From Haematococcus lacustris (taxonomy: Eukaryota; Chlorophyta; Chlorophyceae; Chlamydomonadales; Haematococcaceae): a stretch of DNA of 64,000 nucleotides. Where the stretch lies: the NCBI GenBank assembly GCA_030144725.1, contig JASKMD010000019.1, positions 2,954,001-3,018,000 of the forward strand, written 5' to 3'. The notes beneath the pieces were generated by a model that worked only from the letters and a program-made list of their open reading frames with translations, made no database searches and was not told the origin of the DNA. Shown in pieces: positions 15,739 to 26,546 of this stretch. Every line of letters starts with the position of its first letter. Within the stretch, counting starts at the first letter, position 1. A program made the translations under genes and the position numbers.

Positions 15739-18700
15739 AACCCAACCCGACCTGGCCACCTGTGATGTGGCTGGGATGTGCATCAGGAGTCGCTGTCACC
15801 AGCAGCACCATTGGCAGCCAAGCCAGAAAACGGATGCAGCAGTTAACCTGTTGTTGGCATTGCCGTCAGCAGTCGCCACCAACGGTTGTAGCAGAACCAC
15901 TTCGTTCCACAGTTGCCCTGACTATCCACAGCTGCCCATGCCCGGCAGCAGAGGGCAGGTGGCGGTAGCCAGGTGTAGCCCCCTGTCAGCCGTCCATGAG
16001 GCGGCATAGCTGGCTGCCCGGCAGCAGAGGGCAGGCGGCGGCAGCCAGCACCCCACAAGGTCTCCCCAGCCCCATCTCAGCCAGACTCTGCAGGCAGGTC
16101 ACTGGCTGCAGGCCACAGGCCACCCCACACTGCTTGGAGCGTGCAGGGCGGCGGGTGTGTGGGTCCAGCATGCAAGCAGAGGGTATGCCTCATCGGCACT
16201 GGCAGCGGCGCTGGCAGCGGCACTGGCAGGGGTATTGGGCTCGCTTGCCTGCACCTGGCTGCCCCCTGCCGCCCCCAGCTGTGAGCCACACCGCTCCACA
16301 GTGTCCCAGGGGAGGGAGGTGGCGGGTGTCCCAGTGCAGCTAGGAGCCTGCTGCTGCTCCTGCAGCTCTGCACCTCCTGGCTGCACCGCCCCTGCACTGA
16401 GGGGCCGTCTAGCTGGCGGTTTGCAGGCCAGTGCATTGCTGGCACTGCCGTGGCCCAAGCTGCCATGGCTCTCAGGACGTGGACCTCCCTGGGCGAACCC
16501 TGCCTGCCTGCCTGCCTGGCCTCCTGCCGGAACACTCCAGCTGCTGCCCCTGCCTCACCTCCCACAGCGGCTCCTGCCTGCCTGCCTGCAAGGTGCTGCT
16601 CATCATCGCCATGAGCACGGCTGTGTTGACTGGGATTGGAACACGCACCCTCCCCAAGCTTTGCGACCATGACCTGGCTGCCTGCGCAGCGGGGGGGAAC
16701 AGCGCTCTTCACCAGCTGCCATGCTGGACACACATGCAAACTGCAGTTTTGCACACCCAAACTCCATTTCTGAAACTTGCCCAAGAGCTTCCATGCTCTG
16801 CAGAACAGTGTGGGCCCACACAGCAGCAACACAAATTGTGTCTGTGCCTGTCAGCAGCAGCCGGTGACCCGGGTTTGGCTGTGAGGTCAGCCTGGCCACA
16901 GCTACCGCTCACACTGCCAGCCGCCAGGGCCATGGAGGGCAGGCGGCCAAGGGCCTGTGTTTTGGGGAGGCGCACTTTCTTGCACCCCGCCCCCACCACA
17001 CAGCAGCAGCAGCAAGCTTGTGGTGCCTGTGCAGGTTGCTGCTGCTGGCGCTGCTGGGGAGAGGTGGTAGGGATGAAATGGGTGTGGTGGTGTGAGACTG
17101 CAAGTGGAGAGACAGGGGTGGGTGGTTATACATCCATTGTCGTGCGACAGGCAGCCTGGTGAGGCCTGGTTGATGGAGAGCGGTCAGGACCTGAGTGGGC
17201 AGGGTGAGTGTTTGATGCCTAGGCGCTGCCATCTTAAACACGTTGACATTGAGTGCTGCTGAGCCTGCACGGACTGGATCAACAGGCCAGGCACACAAGT
17301 TAAGGCTTTCTTATATGGTCGTTTAGCACTACCTTCATACCTGCTGGGCTGACGAGGATGGAGAGGGTCAGGGGCGCAGCACATGCCCGAGAGTATGAGG
17401 TACAGGAAAGTAAGGATCGAGGCAATGCATGTTGAGGGGGTGCGGGTTATGGGGTCGTACCCATCTTTGTGAGTGTGGACTTTCTGAACACCCAGCTGTA
17501 GGTTGGTGCGGTCCCCAGTAGGGGGTCCTGCATGCATGCATGGACGTTTATCAATCAGTAGGAGAGGTGTCTGCAATGTCGGTTGTCGGTCAGTTGTTTG
17601 TGCACCTGGCAATGGTGCTGAGGATATGCGTATCTGGTAGGGTAGGGAATTCAGGGTAGGCAAGCTGTAAATAACGTGACGTAAGTGTAAAGAACGTGTA
17701 AATGACGTGCATGCCTTTTGCCTGTTGAAGAAAGGAAAGTTAGGTGGCTTACACCGCTTAAGCCGTCAGCCGTCAGGCTGCTTGGTCGCCCTCCCCCTCT
17801 AGGGGGTTCGGGACTTTATGTAACGCACTTCAAAGCTCAACATGAAGTCAATGAAGAGGTTTGGGGTGTCGAAGAGGTTTGGGGTGTGAACATCGTTAAA
17901 AGCTATTGGATAGAGTGTAATTGATGCACGCCCTAGCTCTAGCCCTAGCCCTAGGCACTAGCCAGCTTGTCGGAATGTGCTGACTTCGGCTGACGGCAGC
18001 TGCAACCGCTAACTTACAAGCTTTCGCAGTGCACCCAACATACCTACCCGGGGTTGCTGTTTTAACGGTGAGGATGAGCCACAATACTTTATGTTTTTCC
18101 TGTGAATCTGAGCCCACTGGACTGTGAATCTGAACCCACTGGACTGTATGGACGAATCATGATCGCATCGCACACTCACGGTTTAAAGGAGGCGCCTTGT
18201 TACAGACAATTGAATGCAACAAATGAAAGCCGCTTCAGTCTTGAAAGCCTGGCTTGATGCGCCTGCCACAGTAACATTGTGCACCGTGCGCGCATGGAAC
18301 TGAAGCGAAAGGATACGTTGAAGGATACAGCTTCGACGACAGCGGAGCATATCACACAGCGGAGCAGCGCTGCGGCCCAGCAGCAGACATTACTGACGAT
18401 GACGCTCGCTTCGACGACACAGCTTGGGACGCACACATGTCGCACCCCGTTGGCCGTCGAAGATACGACAGCTGCGTAGCTGTGCTGTTACGAAACCGAG
18501 TGCTGTGCTGCGCCAGATGCTGTGCTATGCTGAGGTTCTGAGGTTGCTGCTACCCTGATGCTGTGCTGTGATGCTGCAAGGGCTCATGACATCTGGAAGC
18601 ACTGGAGGTGCTGACACTTGGCAACTGGTAAGCATGTCCCAACACATCGATTTGGTACCATTTGAAGTACTGTATCTGACTCAGCCTGCCATGTTGCTTG

Positions 18701-19591
18701 AGCTGGCAATCCTTGTGTGACTGACACCAAATGCCTTTCTCTCTCTCCAACCACCATGTGTCACTGCCGCTGGCAAATGCTGGCTCCATGTTGCCAGCTG
18801 AGTCCACTGCCACTGCCACTGCATCAACACCTCAGCCAGACCAAACTGACACTGACACCAACTGAGTCCCACTGCTGTGCAGCCTTGCTCAGGCTGTCCA
18901 CTGCCCTGCTCCTGACATTGGAGTTTGCCATCTGCACCTCTGTACGGTCCCATGACTCAGCACTGCACTGCACGCCAACTGCAATGCATTGCCCCTTCAA
19001 AACACTGCTCTGATGCGCACTGCACTGCACTGCTCTGCTACCACTGCACTGCAGCTGAGGCTGCTGCGCCTCTGACCTGCTGCCCCTCTGGCCTGCTGCC
19101 CCTCTGGCCTGCTGCCCTTTTGACCTGCTGCTGTTGGTAGCACTGCGCTGGTGTCAAGACTGGGAGAGCCAGGCCAGGCAGCTTAGGCACTGGGTGCGTC
19201 GCCCAGCAACACATGCACTGGTCACGCAGCAGGGGCGAGGACTCAGACAAGCATGTGCTGGCCAATGTTGTGCAGCAAGGCAGCAAGGCAGGTGGCCTTC
19301 CTAGTCATGGGCATCAATGCAACCAGATGGCTGTGCCAGCTGTGGATGTGCTAGGCTTTTGGCTACGAGCTGTCATGCAGCAGCAGCAGCAACCTGGTGC
19401 GTCAGGCTGCCAGCAGGGAGGTCCTGCTCATCCTCCAGCCCACCGAGGTCTCTCCAGCGGCAAGCTTGGCATGACGGCCACGCGGTATGCACCAGCATCT
19501 CAAGGTTACGCGCAAGGTCACGTGCCAGTGGGATGAGGTCAGCAGTCTGGGTGGTGGGTAGCCAAGCAGTAAAGAGGAGGTGGGTGGGGCC
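15739..19591. other. Intergenic, no supported gene; small repeat remnants
   Basis: A 35-bp segment around TGCCCGGCAGCAGAGGGCAG occurs at about 15939 and again at about 16016. About 17739-17860 matches the 3' part of the LINE fragment at about 44354-44480, sharing GTGGCTTACACCGCTTAAGC. The rest contains open frames without recognisable domains, so I call no gene. Confidence 0.5.
17739..17860 (-). mobile_element. LINE 3'-end fragment (copy of 44354-44480)
   Basis: Shares with the 44.4-kb locus the segments GTGGCTTACACCGCTTAAGC, GCCCTCCCCCTC, GGGGTTCGGGACTTT, AACGCACTTCA and CTCAACATGAAGTCA in the same order. The other copy carries part of a LINE-type zinc-binding ORF on the minus strand, so this one is probably a shorter remnant of the same family. 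Confidence 0.6.
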
Positions 19592-21899
19592 TCAGCGGCG
19601 GGGCGGCTCAGACACCCTGCGCTCGGGGGGCCGGTCGTAGGGACCGCTGCGAGGAGCGGCATAGCCTCGGCGGTCAGGACCCCCAGCACCCCTGGGCACA
19701 GCAGCAGGTAGCAGGCAGGGCAGTGACGAGGGCTGGGCAGGAGGTGAGAGCCAATGTACACAGTGAGGGGGAGGTTAGGCAGTCCTGTGGGTCCTTAGGT
19801 TTGGCTCACTGGTACACCCTTTTGAGTAGGGACTGTCCTATACACATACACCTGAAAATAAATCAAATCTACCATCCTGCATGCGATCCAACCTTCAATT
19901 CCAAATGTAAACCTTAGCTTATGAATGTGACATCTGACAGCAGGTCACTACAGAAGAGCCCTACTCATGATGCCACCTCTGTCCCTTTCGCAAGTGGACA
20001 CTTATGAGTCAGCCAAAGGCCCCACTTCTCTGCTGAGTGCCGCCACACCTGTCCTCGTAGGCTGCAGGTCGACCATAGTCGTAGGCTCCATACCCGGCCC
20101 GATCGTCATAGTGGCCGCCGTAGCCGCCCCCATACCCGCCGTACGCCCCGCCGCTGCGGCCATAGGGGTCAGCGTAGGGGTCGGCCCGCCTGTCATAGCC
20201 ACTGCAGGAGACAAGCGCAGCGGGTGAGGGTGCTAGGCAGGGAGCCAGGCAGGGGGCAGCAGGCGGTGCGGCTGGTGCGAGCAGGGCATGGCACAGCTGG
20301 CGGGCGGGCGGTCACATGACAAGGGCACAGCAAGCAGGCAAGAATGATGTGCAAGCTCGCAGTGGCTTGAGGCTGCAGCTGCACACTGGATGAAGCTGCC
20401 ATGACAGCTCCCTTCAAGCCGCACCACCTCAGCATCGTGCCAAACATCCCATTAAAACAAGCAAACATTGGGGAAGCAGCTTGGGGTAGGTATCATGCCA
20501 CTTCACACAAAAGTCAGCTCTGGCACCCTCCTACTCCTGCTTTGGCTGCTGCCTCATGATGCAGCATTATGAACTTGAGGCACAAGCAGTCACGTCACGT
20601 CAAGGCAGCAGTGACTGGCAAGGCTGTCCAGCCCCAGAAGCATGGGCAGGGGGCCTGGGGGCAGGTAGGTGGGGGGTGCCTTGCCATCTGGCCGCTCCAT
20701 CCAGCAGCACACCTGCTGGGCTGCGCTGCTGCTGCTGCCTGGTAGGGGTCATCAGCAACTGCGCTGCCGCTGCAGCGGGCAATGCGCAAGGCAAAAGCAC
20801 GTTTGATGTTGGATGCAGGAGGCTGAGGCAGAAGAGCAGCTGCAGAACCAGCCCGCAGCATTGCCCTGCTGCATCCATACCCTGCATCCATGGAATCCGT
20901 ATTTCCTGCCCAACAGCAACACCCCACTTCATGGCCTGGTCCCTGCCAAGCATTGCTAAGGTGTCTGCACACAGCCCCATGCCTCTGTGTCCCCTGGCTG
21001 GATGACACTGATAGGGTCCTAGGTCAAGGCTGAGCTGCGCAGCGGCTAGCGCCACCTCCTACAGCCAGCAAACAGGCCGTCTACAGCCTGATGCTGCATA
21101 CATGCTAGTGTCTACTCCAAGGTGGACTGGCACAGATAGAGCACCACCATTGACTGACAGGGCTATGCACTCACCCGTAGCCACCATTCCCCCCGTAGCC
21201 CCGGTCATAGCCACCGCGGTCATATGCATAGCGGGGGTCATAGCCGCCACCTCCATAGCCTCCCCCTCGCTCGTAGCCGCCTCCATAGCCCCTATCGTAG
21301 CCACGGGCAGGTGGGCGCTCATCACGGCCATAGTCCCGCCGACCCCAGTCACGACGAGCTCCACTGCCACCTCCCAAGATTGCTGCAGGGGTGCCAGGCT
21401 TGGTCTGATCCTGGGGCACAGCACGGGTCACTGAAATGCGGCGGCCCTCCAACTCCTGGATAAAGGGCGGCAGGAAAGCAGGAGGCACAAGTCAAAGGCG
21501 AGCGGCAAGAAGCTCCGGAAACGACAAGCTTTGTATCCTCGACAAGCTTTGTACCTTTTCATGCATTTGTTCGACGGCGTCCTTCAATCCTTGTTCGTCC
21601 TTGAAATACACGAAGCCGAAGCCGCGAGGCCGACCAGTGTGCCTGTCCATCATCACCTCAGCCGAGACCGCATCGTAGCGCTCGAACGCTGCAGGCCAAT
21701 CCCAATTCACGGCCAATAGCACATTGGTGTTCATCGAACCGAGCACATGAGCACAGCCTGATGCCCAACCTTTGCGTAAGTCCTCGTGGTTGATTTGGTA
21801 GGATAAGCCGCCAACAAAGGCTTTGCACTGCGTCTGACCCTCAGTGCCTGGAGGCTCGTCTCGCATAGGTGCCCCCATGTAGGGATCTGGGTAGGACAT
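19592..21899 (-). CDS. Glycine-rich RNA-binding protein with one N-terminal RRM
   Basis: Predicted RNA-binding protein of the small RRM plus glycine-rich type (plant GRP7/CIRBP-like). Exons on the minus strand: 21899-21770, 21688-21555, 21455-21175, 20201-20049, 19691-19592; 798 nt, 265 codons plus TGA. The start is the ATG opening MSYPDPYMGAP. RNP2 is KAFVGGLSY at about residues 26-34 and RNP1 is RGFGFVYF at about 65-72; the RRM ends with ELEGRRISVTRA at the start of exon 3. The tail is rich in Gly, Tyr, Arg and Asp (GYDRGYGGGYERGG-type repeats), then GYDRRADPYADPYGRSGG, and ends VSEPPRR. Such tails commonly drive RNA binding and condensate behaviour. Introns are GT-AG and phases agree. The longer upstream open frame was not used because nothing in it resembles the family. 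Confidence 0.88.
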
Positions 21900-22034
21900 C
21901 TGACGACTGCACAGGAGCGGGTTGGACGAGTTTCGGCCTCCTGACCACCGTGACCAGGTCGATGCCACACCCGCACCAGCTTCTAGACTGCAAGGCTCCG
22001 CAGTTCGCTCACCTTTGGTTGCAGGCAGAGCCGG

Positions 22035-22230
22035 GTGGAATGGCTGCAGATCGGACATGGAACGGAGGTTTACAGACTTCATGCGTGCATGCGTGTGCCA
22101 GACCAGGGAGCTCTGCCAGCCAAGGGCAAGGAATACCCTGGCCTGGGCTACAAGCGGCTGCGAGACAAGCCTCCCAAGGCCCAGCAGCAGCAGCAGCAGC
22201 AGCAACAGCCTGCTGAGGCACAGCAAAAAT
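22035..22230 (+). pseudogene. Fanzor (TnpB-like) C-terminal fragment, copy C
   Basis: The translation contains LPAKGKEYPGLGYKRLRDK followed by PPKA and a Gln run. This is the same C-terminal segment as the Fanzor remnant at 35056-35264 (LPAKGKEYPALGFKKLRD). Upstream it is joined to a different repeated sequence (ATGGAACGGAGGTTTACA), also found at about 24029, so the Fanzor part is cut off on its 5' side. The nuclease core is absent. Confidence 0.6.
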
Positions 22231-22269
22231 GGAAACCTGTTAATTGCAAACAAACTAAACTAACAATTT

Positions 22270-22749
22270 TCTTGTATTTGTGGCGGCTTCACCTCTTTTC
22301 TGTGGCTAAAAAGAAAAGACGAACCGTGCCTAGGCCAGTGCCGGAGGACCCGGACAGTGACATTGAGGACCGCGACGAGGCACTACAGCCGGACCTCACC
22401 GAAGCGGAGCGAAAAAGAAAGGTTTCCGGAGAGGCCCGCGCTGCCCGCGATAGGGACAACACATACCACGGCAGGAAGTGTAAGCTAGCCCACCTCATCG
22501 ACCACCTCCCGCAAGAGCTTTGGGATGCCTTCCTGGACGACGCGGTGCAGCCACGCGTGGAGGCCATCAGCGAGCGGGGGGTGCTCGCCAGCCTGTTGTT
22601 GGGCTTACTCGTGCGCGGCTTGTTTACCATTCACGTAGCCGACTGGGATGGCCGCCCAGCCATGCCAAAGCCAGGCAGGCTAGGCCAGGAGTGGGTGTAC
22701 GTGCGTGACAAGGCACTGTTGCGCAAGTGGCGGCGCAAGTGGCGGCGAT
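22270..22749 (+). CDS. Uncharacterised ORF, basic-acidic then conserved-looking domain
   Basis: Open frame ending TAG-like at a repeated GCGGCGATAG end. It encodes a charged segment (KKKRRTVPRPVPEDPDSD), then a less biased region with NTYHGRKCKLAHLIDHLPQ, ELWDAFLDDAVQPRVEA and GVLASLLLGLLVRGLFTIHV, ending in a basic RKWRRKWRR. I do not recognise the family. Its last 60 bp are repeated at about 24297-24355 together with the downstream ~290 bp, so the ORF probably belongs to a repeated, possibly mobile unit. The start codon is unclear: the open frame runs upstream into the Fanzor fragment. The transposon at 22762 begins 12 bp after its stop. Confidence 0.4.
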
Positions 22750-22761
22750 AGCCAGCTACTG

Positions 22762-23725
22762 GTCACCCCCGCCATTGGCTGCACCCCCATGGCTCACGAG
22801 ATAACTTCTCACTCATCTCTGCACGGATGAGGCCGCCGATTGGCGCGATGAGCTGCTTATGGCCTGACTAGAGTGCGGCCAGCCCCAGCGGTTTGCCGGG
22901 TGGCTGGCACCCAACACGCGACGTGTTCTGGCGCCACGCAGACACTCTAAGCGACAGCTAGAGGCAGCCTGGACCCAGCGCGGCGTGATTGGCGCATCCA
23001 AACTATTTTTCAAATCAGCATGCAACAGCGCTTTAAATCGCAATCTTCAACACGGGTTCAGTCCACATGTGACAGCAATGTCAAGGTGGTCTCCGCATCG
23101 GTGTTTGTGGTTCTTTTGCAGCCAAACGCAGCTAGAATCAGTCAAAAAGATGCATAAACTGAGCTGATATGAGTGTTCACCCCCCCACATGAAACGGCCC
23201 ACACATCAAGACAACGCGATTCTGTTCTCCAGACACGTTAAGGAATCACACAAGGAGCCGCGCTGAACTGGCAATTCATCATTTGACGTCCTGGTTGGAC
23301 AGTTATGGCAGCCGGAAAAAGTTCAATATTTAAGGAATCTGACTTACCACGAGTTGCACGCTGTTCGGGTGCAGGGACAGGTCACACGCCATACAAATAC
23401 TCTCCGATATGTCATCAGCACTAGCACTAGCACTAGAACACATGTCAGGGGGGGTACTGCGCCCGACGAAATTTCAAACATTTGAAAAGCTGGGCCACTG
23501 AGCGCGATAGCTGTTCTCTGATCACAGCCCCACTAAGCAGGCTATTCCCAACACAACGCGACCTAATCTCTCAGCACCCCCGCCCGCCCCGGCACAGGTG
23601 CACATCAGCCCGAGCAGCCCGCTAGCTTCGCTTTGATGAGCTGCACCGCCCTGCGCTAAAATCGCTGTAAAACTCTTAAAGACCGGTCGGAGTTTATCAG
23701 GGGTGCAGCCAATGGCGGGGGTGAC
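22762..23725. mobile_element. Non-autonomous DNA transposon, TIR GTCACCCCCGCCATTGGC, 6-bp TSD CTACTG
   Basis: 964 bp with inverted ends GTCACCCCCGCCATTGGC / complement, extending to about 26 bp (through GCACCCC). Perfect 6-bp duplications CTACTG lie at 22756-22761 and 23726-23731. The paralogous sequence at about 24350-24375 (GATAGCCAGCTACTGCAAGA) has the same flanks without the element and with one CTACTG, which is an empty site. The interior holds no recognisable transposase. Same family as 7994-9232. Confidence 0.9.
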
Positions 23726-24600
23726 CTACTGCAAGACAATCCAAGAAAACAAGATACCAAACCCCTCACAAAGGGGATGTGTGTGAGTAAGAGCTATAGA
23801 GTAGGGTAGAGCTCTTGCTAGTAGTAGACCTGGAGGCACACACACCAGGAGGCTGAGCTGAAGTGGGCATTAGGCACACTGTCGGTAGCCTTTACAATAA
23901 TGATCTCGCAGCCTGTATTTGATTACAACTCATGCTTTATTTTGGTGTTGCATGAGGGCTGCAGGGATCAAAAGTTGCAGGCAGAGATCGACATCGACAG
24001 TGCATGACAACGACCGTGGAACGACCATGGAACGGAGGTTTACAAACTTCATGCGTGCATGCGTGCATGGGAAACGTTGCTGCTGCTACCAGGAGGAAGG
24101 GAAGGGCTGGAGAGTATTGCCTCCCTTGCTTCATTATTTGCCAGATAGAGGAATCCGCTGATACATCTGCAGCTGAACCTGCCGTGCTGCTGTTGGACAT
24201 GCTTATTTATAGGTTCTACAAACATCTCCCTATCATAGCTCCTTCCTCGCCACCCCCACAGACCTCACCCATACCCGGATGTCGTTGTTTAAGAGCACGG
24301 TGTACGTGCGTGACAAGGCACTGTTGCGCAAGTGGCGGCGCAAGTGGCGGCGATAGCCAGCTACTGCAAGACAATCCAAGAAAACAAGATACCAAACCCC
24401 TCACAAAGGGGATGTGTGTGAGTAAGAGCTATAGAGTAGGGTAGAGCTCTTGCTAGTAGTAGACCTGGAGGCACACACACCAGAAGGCTGAGCTGAAGTG
24501 GGCAGTAGGCACACTAGCAGTAGCCTTTACAATAATGATCTCGTAGCCTGTGTTTGATTACACCTCATGCTTTATTTTGGTGTTGCATGAGGGCTAAGGC
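23726..24600. repeat. Direct repeat pair (23726-23965 and 24297-24595)
   Basis: The block from GCAAGACAATCCAAGAAAAC to GGTGTTGCATGAGGGCT occurs twice in the same orientation with a few substitutions. The second copy also includes the last 60 bp of the ORF at 22270. Between them is a second copy of the ATGGAACGGAGGTTTACA segment at about 24029. Confidence 0.85.
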
Positions 24601-24661
24601 GCGCCCGTAATAATCTTTAAAATATGACCCCATATGATCAAGCATGATGGAGTATGATTAA

Positions 24662-25712
24662 CGGCGCGTTTCCAATGGACGGAGAAAAGAGAAAAGAGAT
24701 CGCCCATGTGCATGAATTCAAACGCGTTTCCAATGGACGGAGAAAAGAGAAAAGAGATGCATGGAAGTCCGCCGCCAACGCCTTCATTGACCTACACACG
24801 AGCTGCCCAGCAACATGGATAGCAGTAGCAGCAGCGGTGATAGCGGAAGTAGTGATAACAGCCAACGTCTTCGAGAATTCTTCTACCAGAACTTGCTGGC
24901 AAACACGCGGGCCTTTGCCCTCCTTGGTCGCCGGTAAGCAAGCAAGCAGGCATCCGATGCAAGCCAGCCGGCATAAGCAATCGTCAATGGCTTTTTTGTA
25001 GACGACCGTACGTAAGGACCTCGGTGTATTGGAAGCGTCCACGCAATTACAAGGCATATTATCGCACAGTGCGTGATTGCCTGGACGACCGCTACCCTGA
25101 GGAGTTCCACGTTACAAGGTGCATCTTCTCAGCACACACACGCAAGCACTACACACTACTCATGCACTAGCAGCACGTAAGCACGCGCAACATCTATGTG
25201 CAGAATGCAACAGTGGCGCCATGTACTTGACACCAATGGCATTCTTGCACGTGCTTTGTGTTGTGCAGAGAGGTGTTCTACCTGGTCTTGGAGGCAATCA
25301 GTGGAGACCGTTTGCTGCAAAGGCAATGCTTGAGGAGGGACTACCTCCCAGTTGAGGAACAGCTGGCTATCGCTCTCAGCTACTTTGCTAAAGGAGGGAC
25401 ATTCAGCCTGATTGGTGGGAGATGGGGGTGCAGCAAGACCTCCGTCAGCCGCTGTGTTCGCAATGTGTCCATGGTTATCCAATCTACCCTGGCAGGTAAG
25501 ATGGTATTGCCCCAGTCTGATGAGGCGTGGGCTGAGTATGCTGATGGTTTTAGTAGGTTTGTGGAGTACCGATGGGGAGAGATCCGGACCGTTGGCGGCA
25601 GTTAGAGGGACATGGGCTGGCGGCTGATCTCTTTCTCTCTTCTCTTTCTCTCTTTTTCTCTTTCTCTCTCCGATCTCTTTTCTCTTTTTCTCCGTGCATT
25701 GGAAACGCGCCG
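24662..25712. mobile_element. PIF/Harbinger element, TSD TAA, truncated transposase
   Basis: Ends are CGGCGCGTTTCCAATG (left) and its complement (right), flanked by TAA at 24659-24661 and 25713-25715, as expected for Harbinger insertion at TWA. The left terminus is present twice: the end sequence CGCGTTTCCAATGGACGG recurs at about 24722. The right arm carries a purine/pyrimidine-rich stretch of about 140 bp that is repeated inverted as the left arm of the next element. It contains a truncated transposase gene (24815-25605). Confidence 0.88.
24815..25605 (+). pseudogene. Truncated Harbinger transposase, N-terminal half
   Basis: Three exons, 24815-24933, 25002-25118 and 25269-25605, sum to 573 nt (190 codons plus TAG). 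The product starts MDSSSSSGDSGSSDNSQRL. It contains RTSVYWKRPRNYKAYY and then the helix-turn-helix typical of Harbinger transposases: LAIALSYFAKGGTFSLIGG followed by WGCSKTSVSRCVRNVS. Translation then runs into the right terminal arm of the element and stops. The DDE catalytic domain is missing, so the product cannot be an active transposase. Exon edges are inferred from GT-AG signals and phase. Confidence 0.72.
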
Positions 25713-25842
25713 TAAGTATAATTAAGCCAAAACTCGCAAAACTCCGTAACCTCATTGCCGTGGTCTCAACCTGGTTTCAACCAGGGTCTCAATCGTGATC
25801 TAATTTGGCGGAGAGTAGAAGAGTATTACTATCTACAGCTTA

Positions 25843-26546
25843 GGGCGCGTTTCCAATGCACGGAGAAAAGAGAAAAGAGATCGGAGAGAAAGAGAAGAGA
25901 AAGAGAGAAAGAGAAGAGAGAAAGAGATCAGCCGCCAGCCCATGTCCCTCTAACTGCCGCAAACGGTCCGGATCTCTTCTCTCCCGTTTCCAATGCGCGG
26001 AGATAGAGACGAATAACTCTCCTAGAGTGAGCTCCATTTGATCTCTTTGTCTCCGCGAGCGTCCCCCCGGCCGACCCCCCCCGGAGAAAAAGAGATGTGA
26101 CCGAGAGATGTGACCTTTTGCACCGGAGCCGCAGCGAGAGCTGGGTTAGGCTGGGCGACAGCATGTTTCTCCAGGGCATCGCTGTGACGCCCCAAGGTCC
26201 CGTTGCCGCTTCTGCGTCGCCACCTAAGCCGCAGGAGCTGATGAAGAGGACAGATGCCCAGGAGATGGTCCTCGTCCGTATTGTTGCTGAGGGCGCATCA
26301 GCTGAGGGCGCATCAGCTGAGGGCGCATTAGCTGTTTGACGAGCACCGCAATTTCAACGCGGAGCAGTGCCATAGAGAGTAGCCCCCCGGAGCATACTTA
26401 GCTAGTCCCGCTAGTGCGGAGAGTGCTTGACTAGTTAGCCCCGCAGCCTGACTTGCACAACTGCACTGACTTGCACGACTGACTTGCACGGCGCACTTTG
26501 TGCACTTGCGCCTTTTCTCTTTTCTCCGTCCATTGGAAACGCGCCC
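25843..26546. mobile_element. PIF/Harbinger non-autonomous element, TSD TTA
   Basis: 704 bp, ends GGGCGCGTTTCCAATG and complement, flanked by TTA at 25840-25842 and 26547-26549. The left arm (25843-25986) is an inverted copy of the right arm of the preceding element. The interior contains a triplicated GAGGGCGCATCAGCT unit near 26288-26330 and no transposase motif. Confidence 0.85.

Noticed and set aside
17184..17663. Minus-strand 159-codon ORF as a LINE reverse transcriptase piece
   Set aside because: It lies near a LINE 3' remnant, but on the downstream side of it, and contains no RT motif.
19213..19640. Plus-strand ORFs over the 3' part of the RRM gene
   Set aside because: They overlap the last minus-strand exon or its flank and show no domain; shadows of GC-rich sequence.
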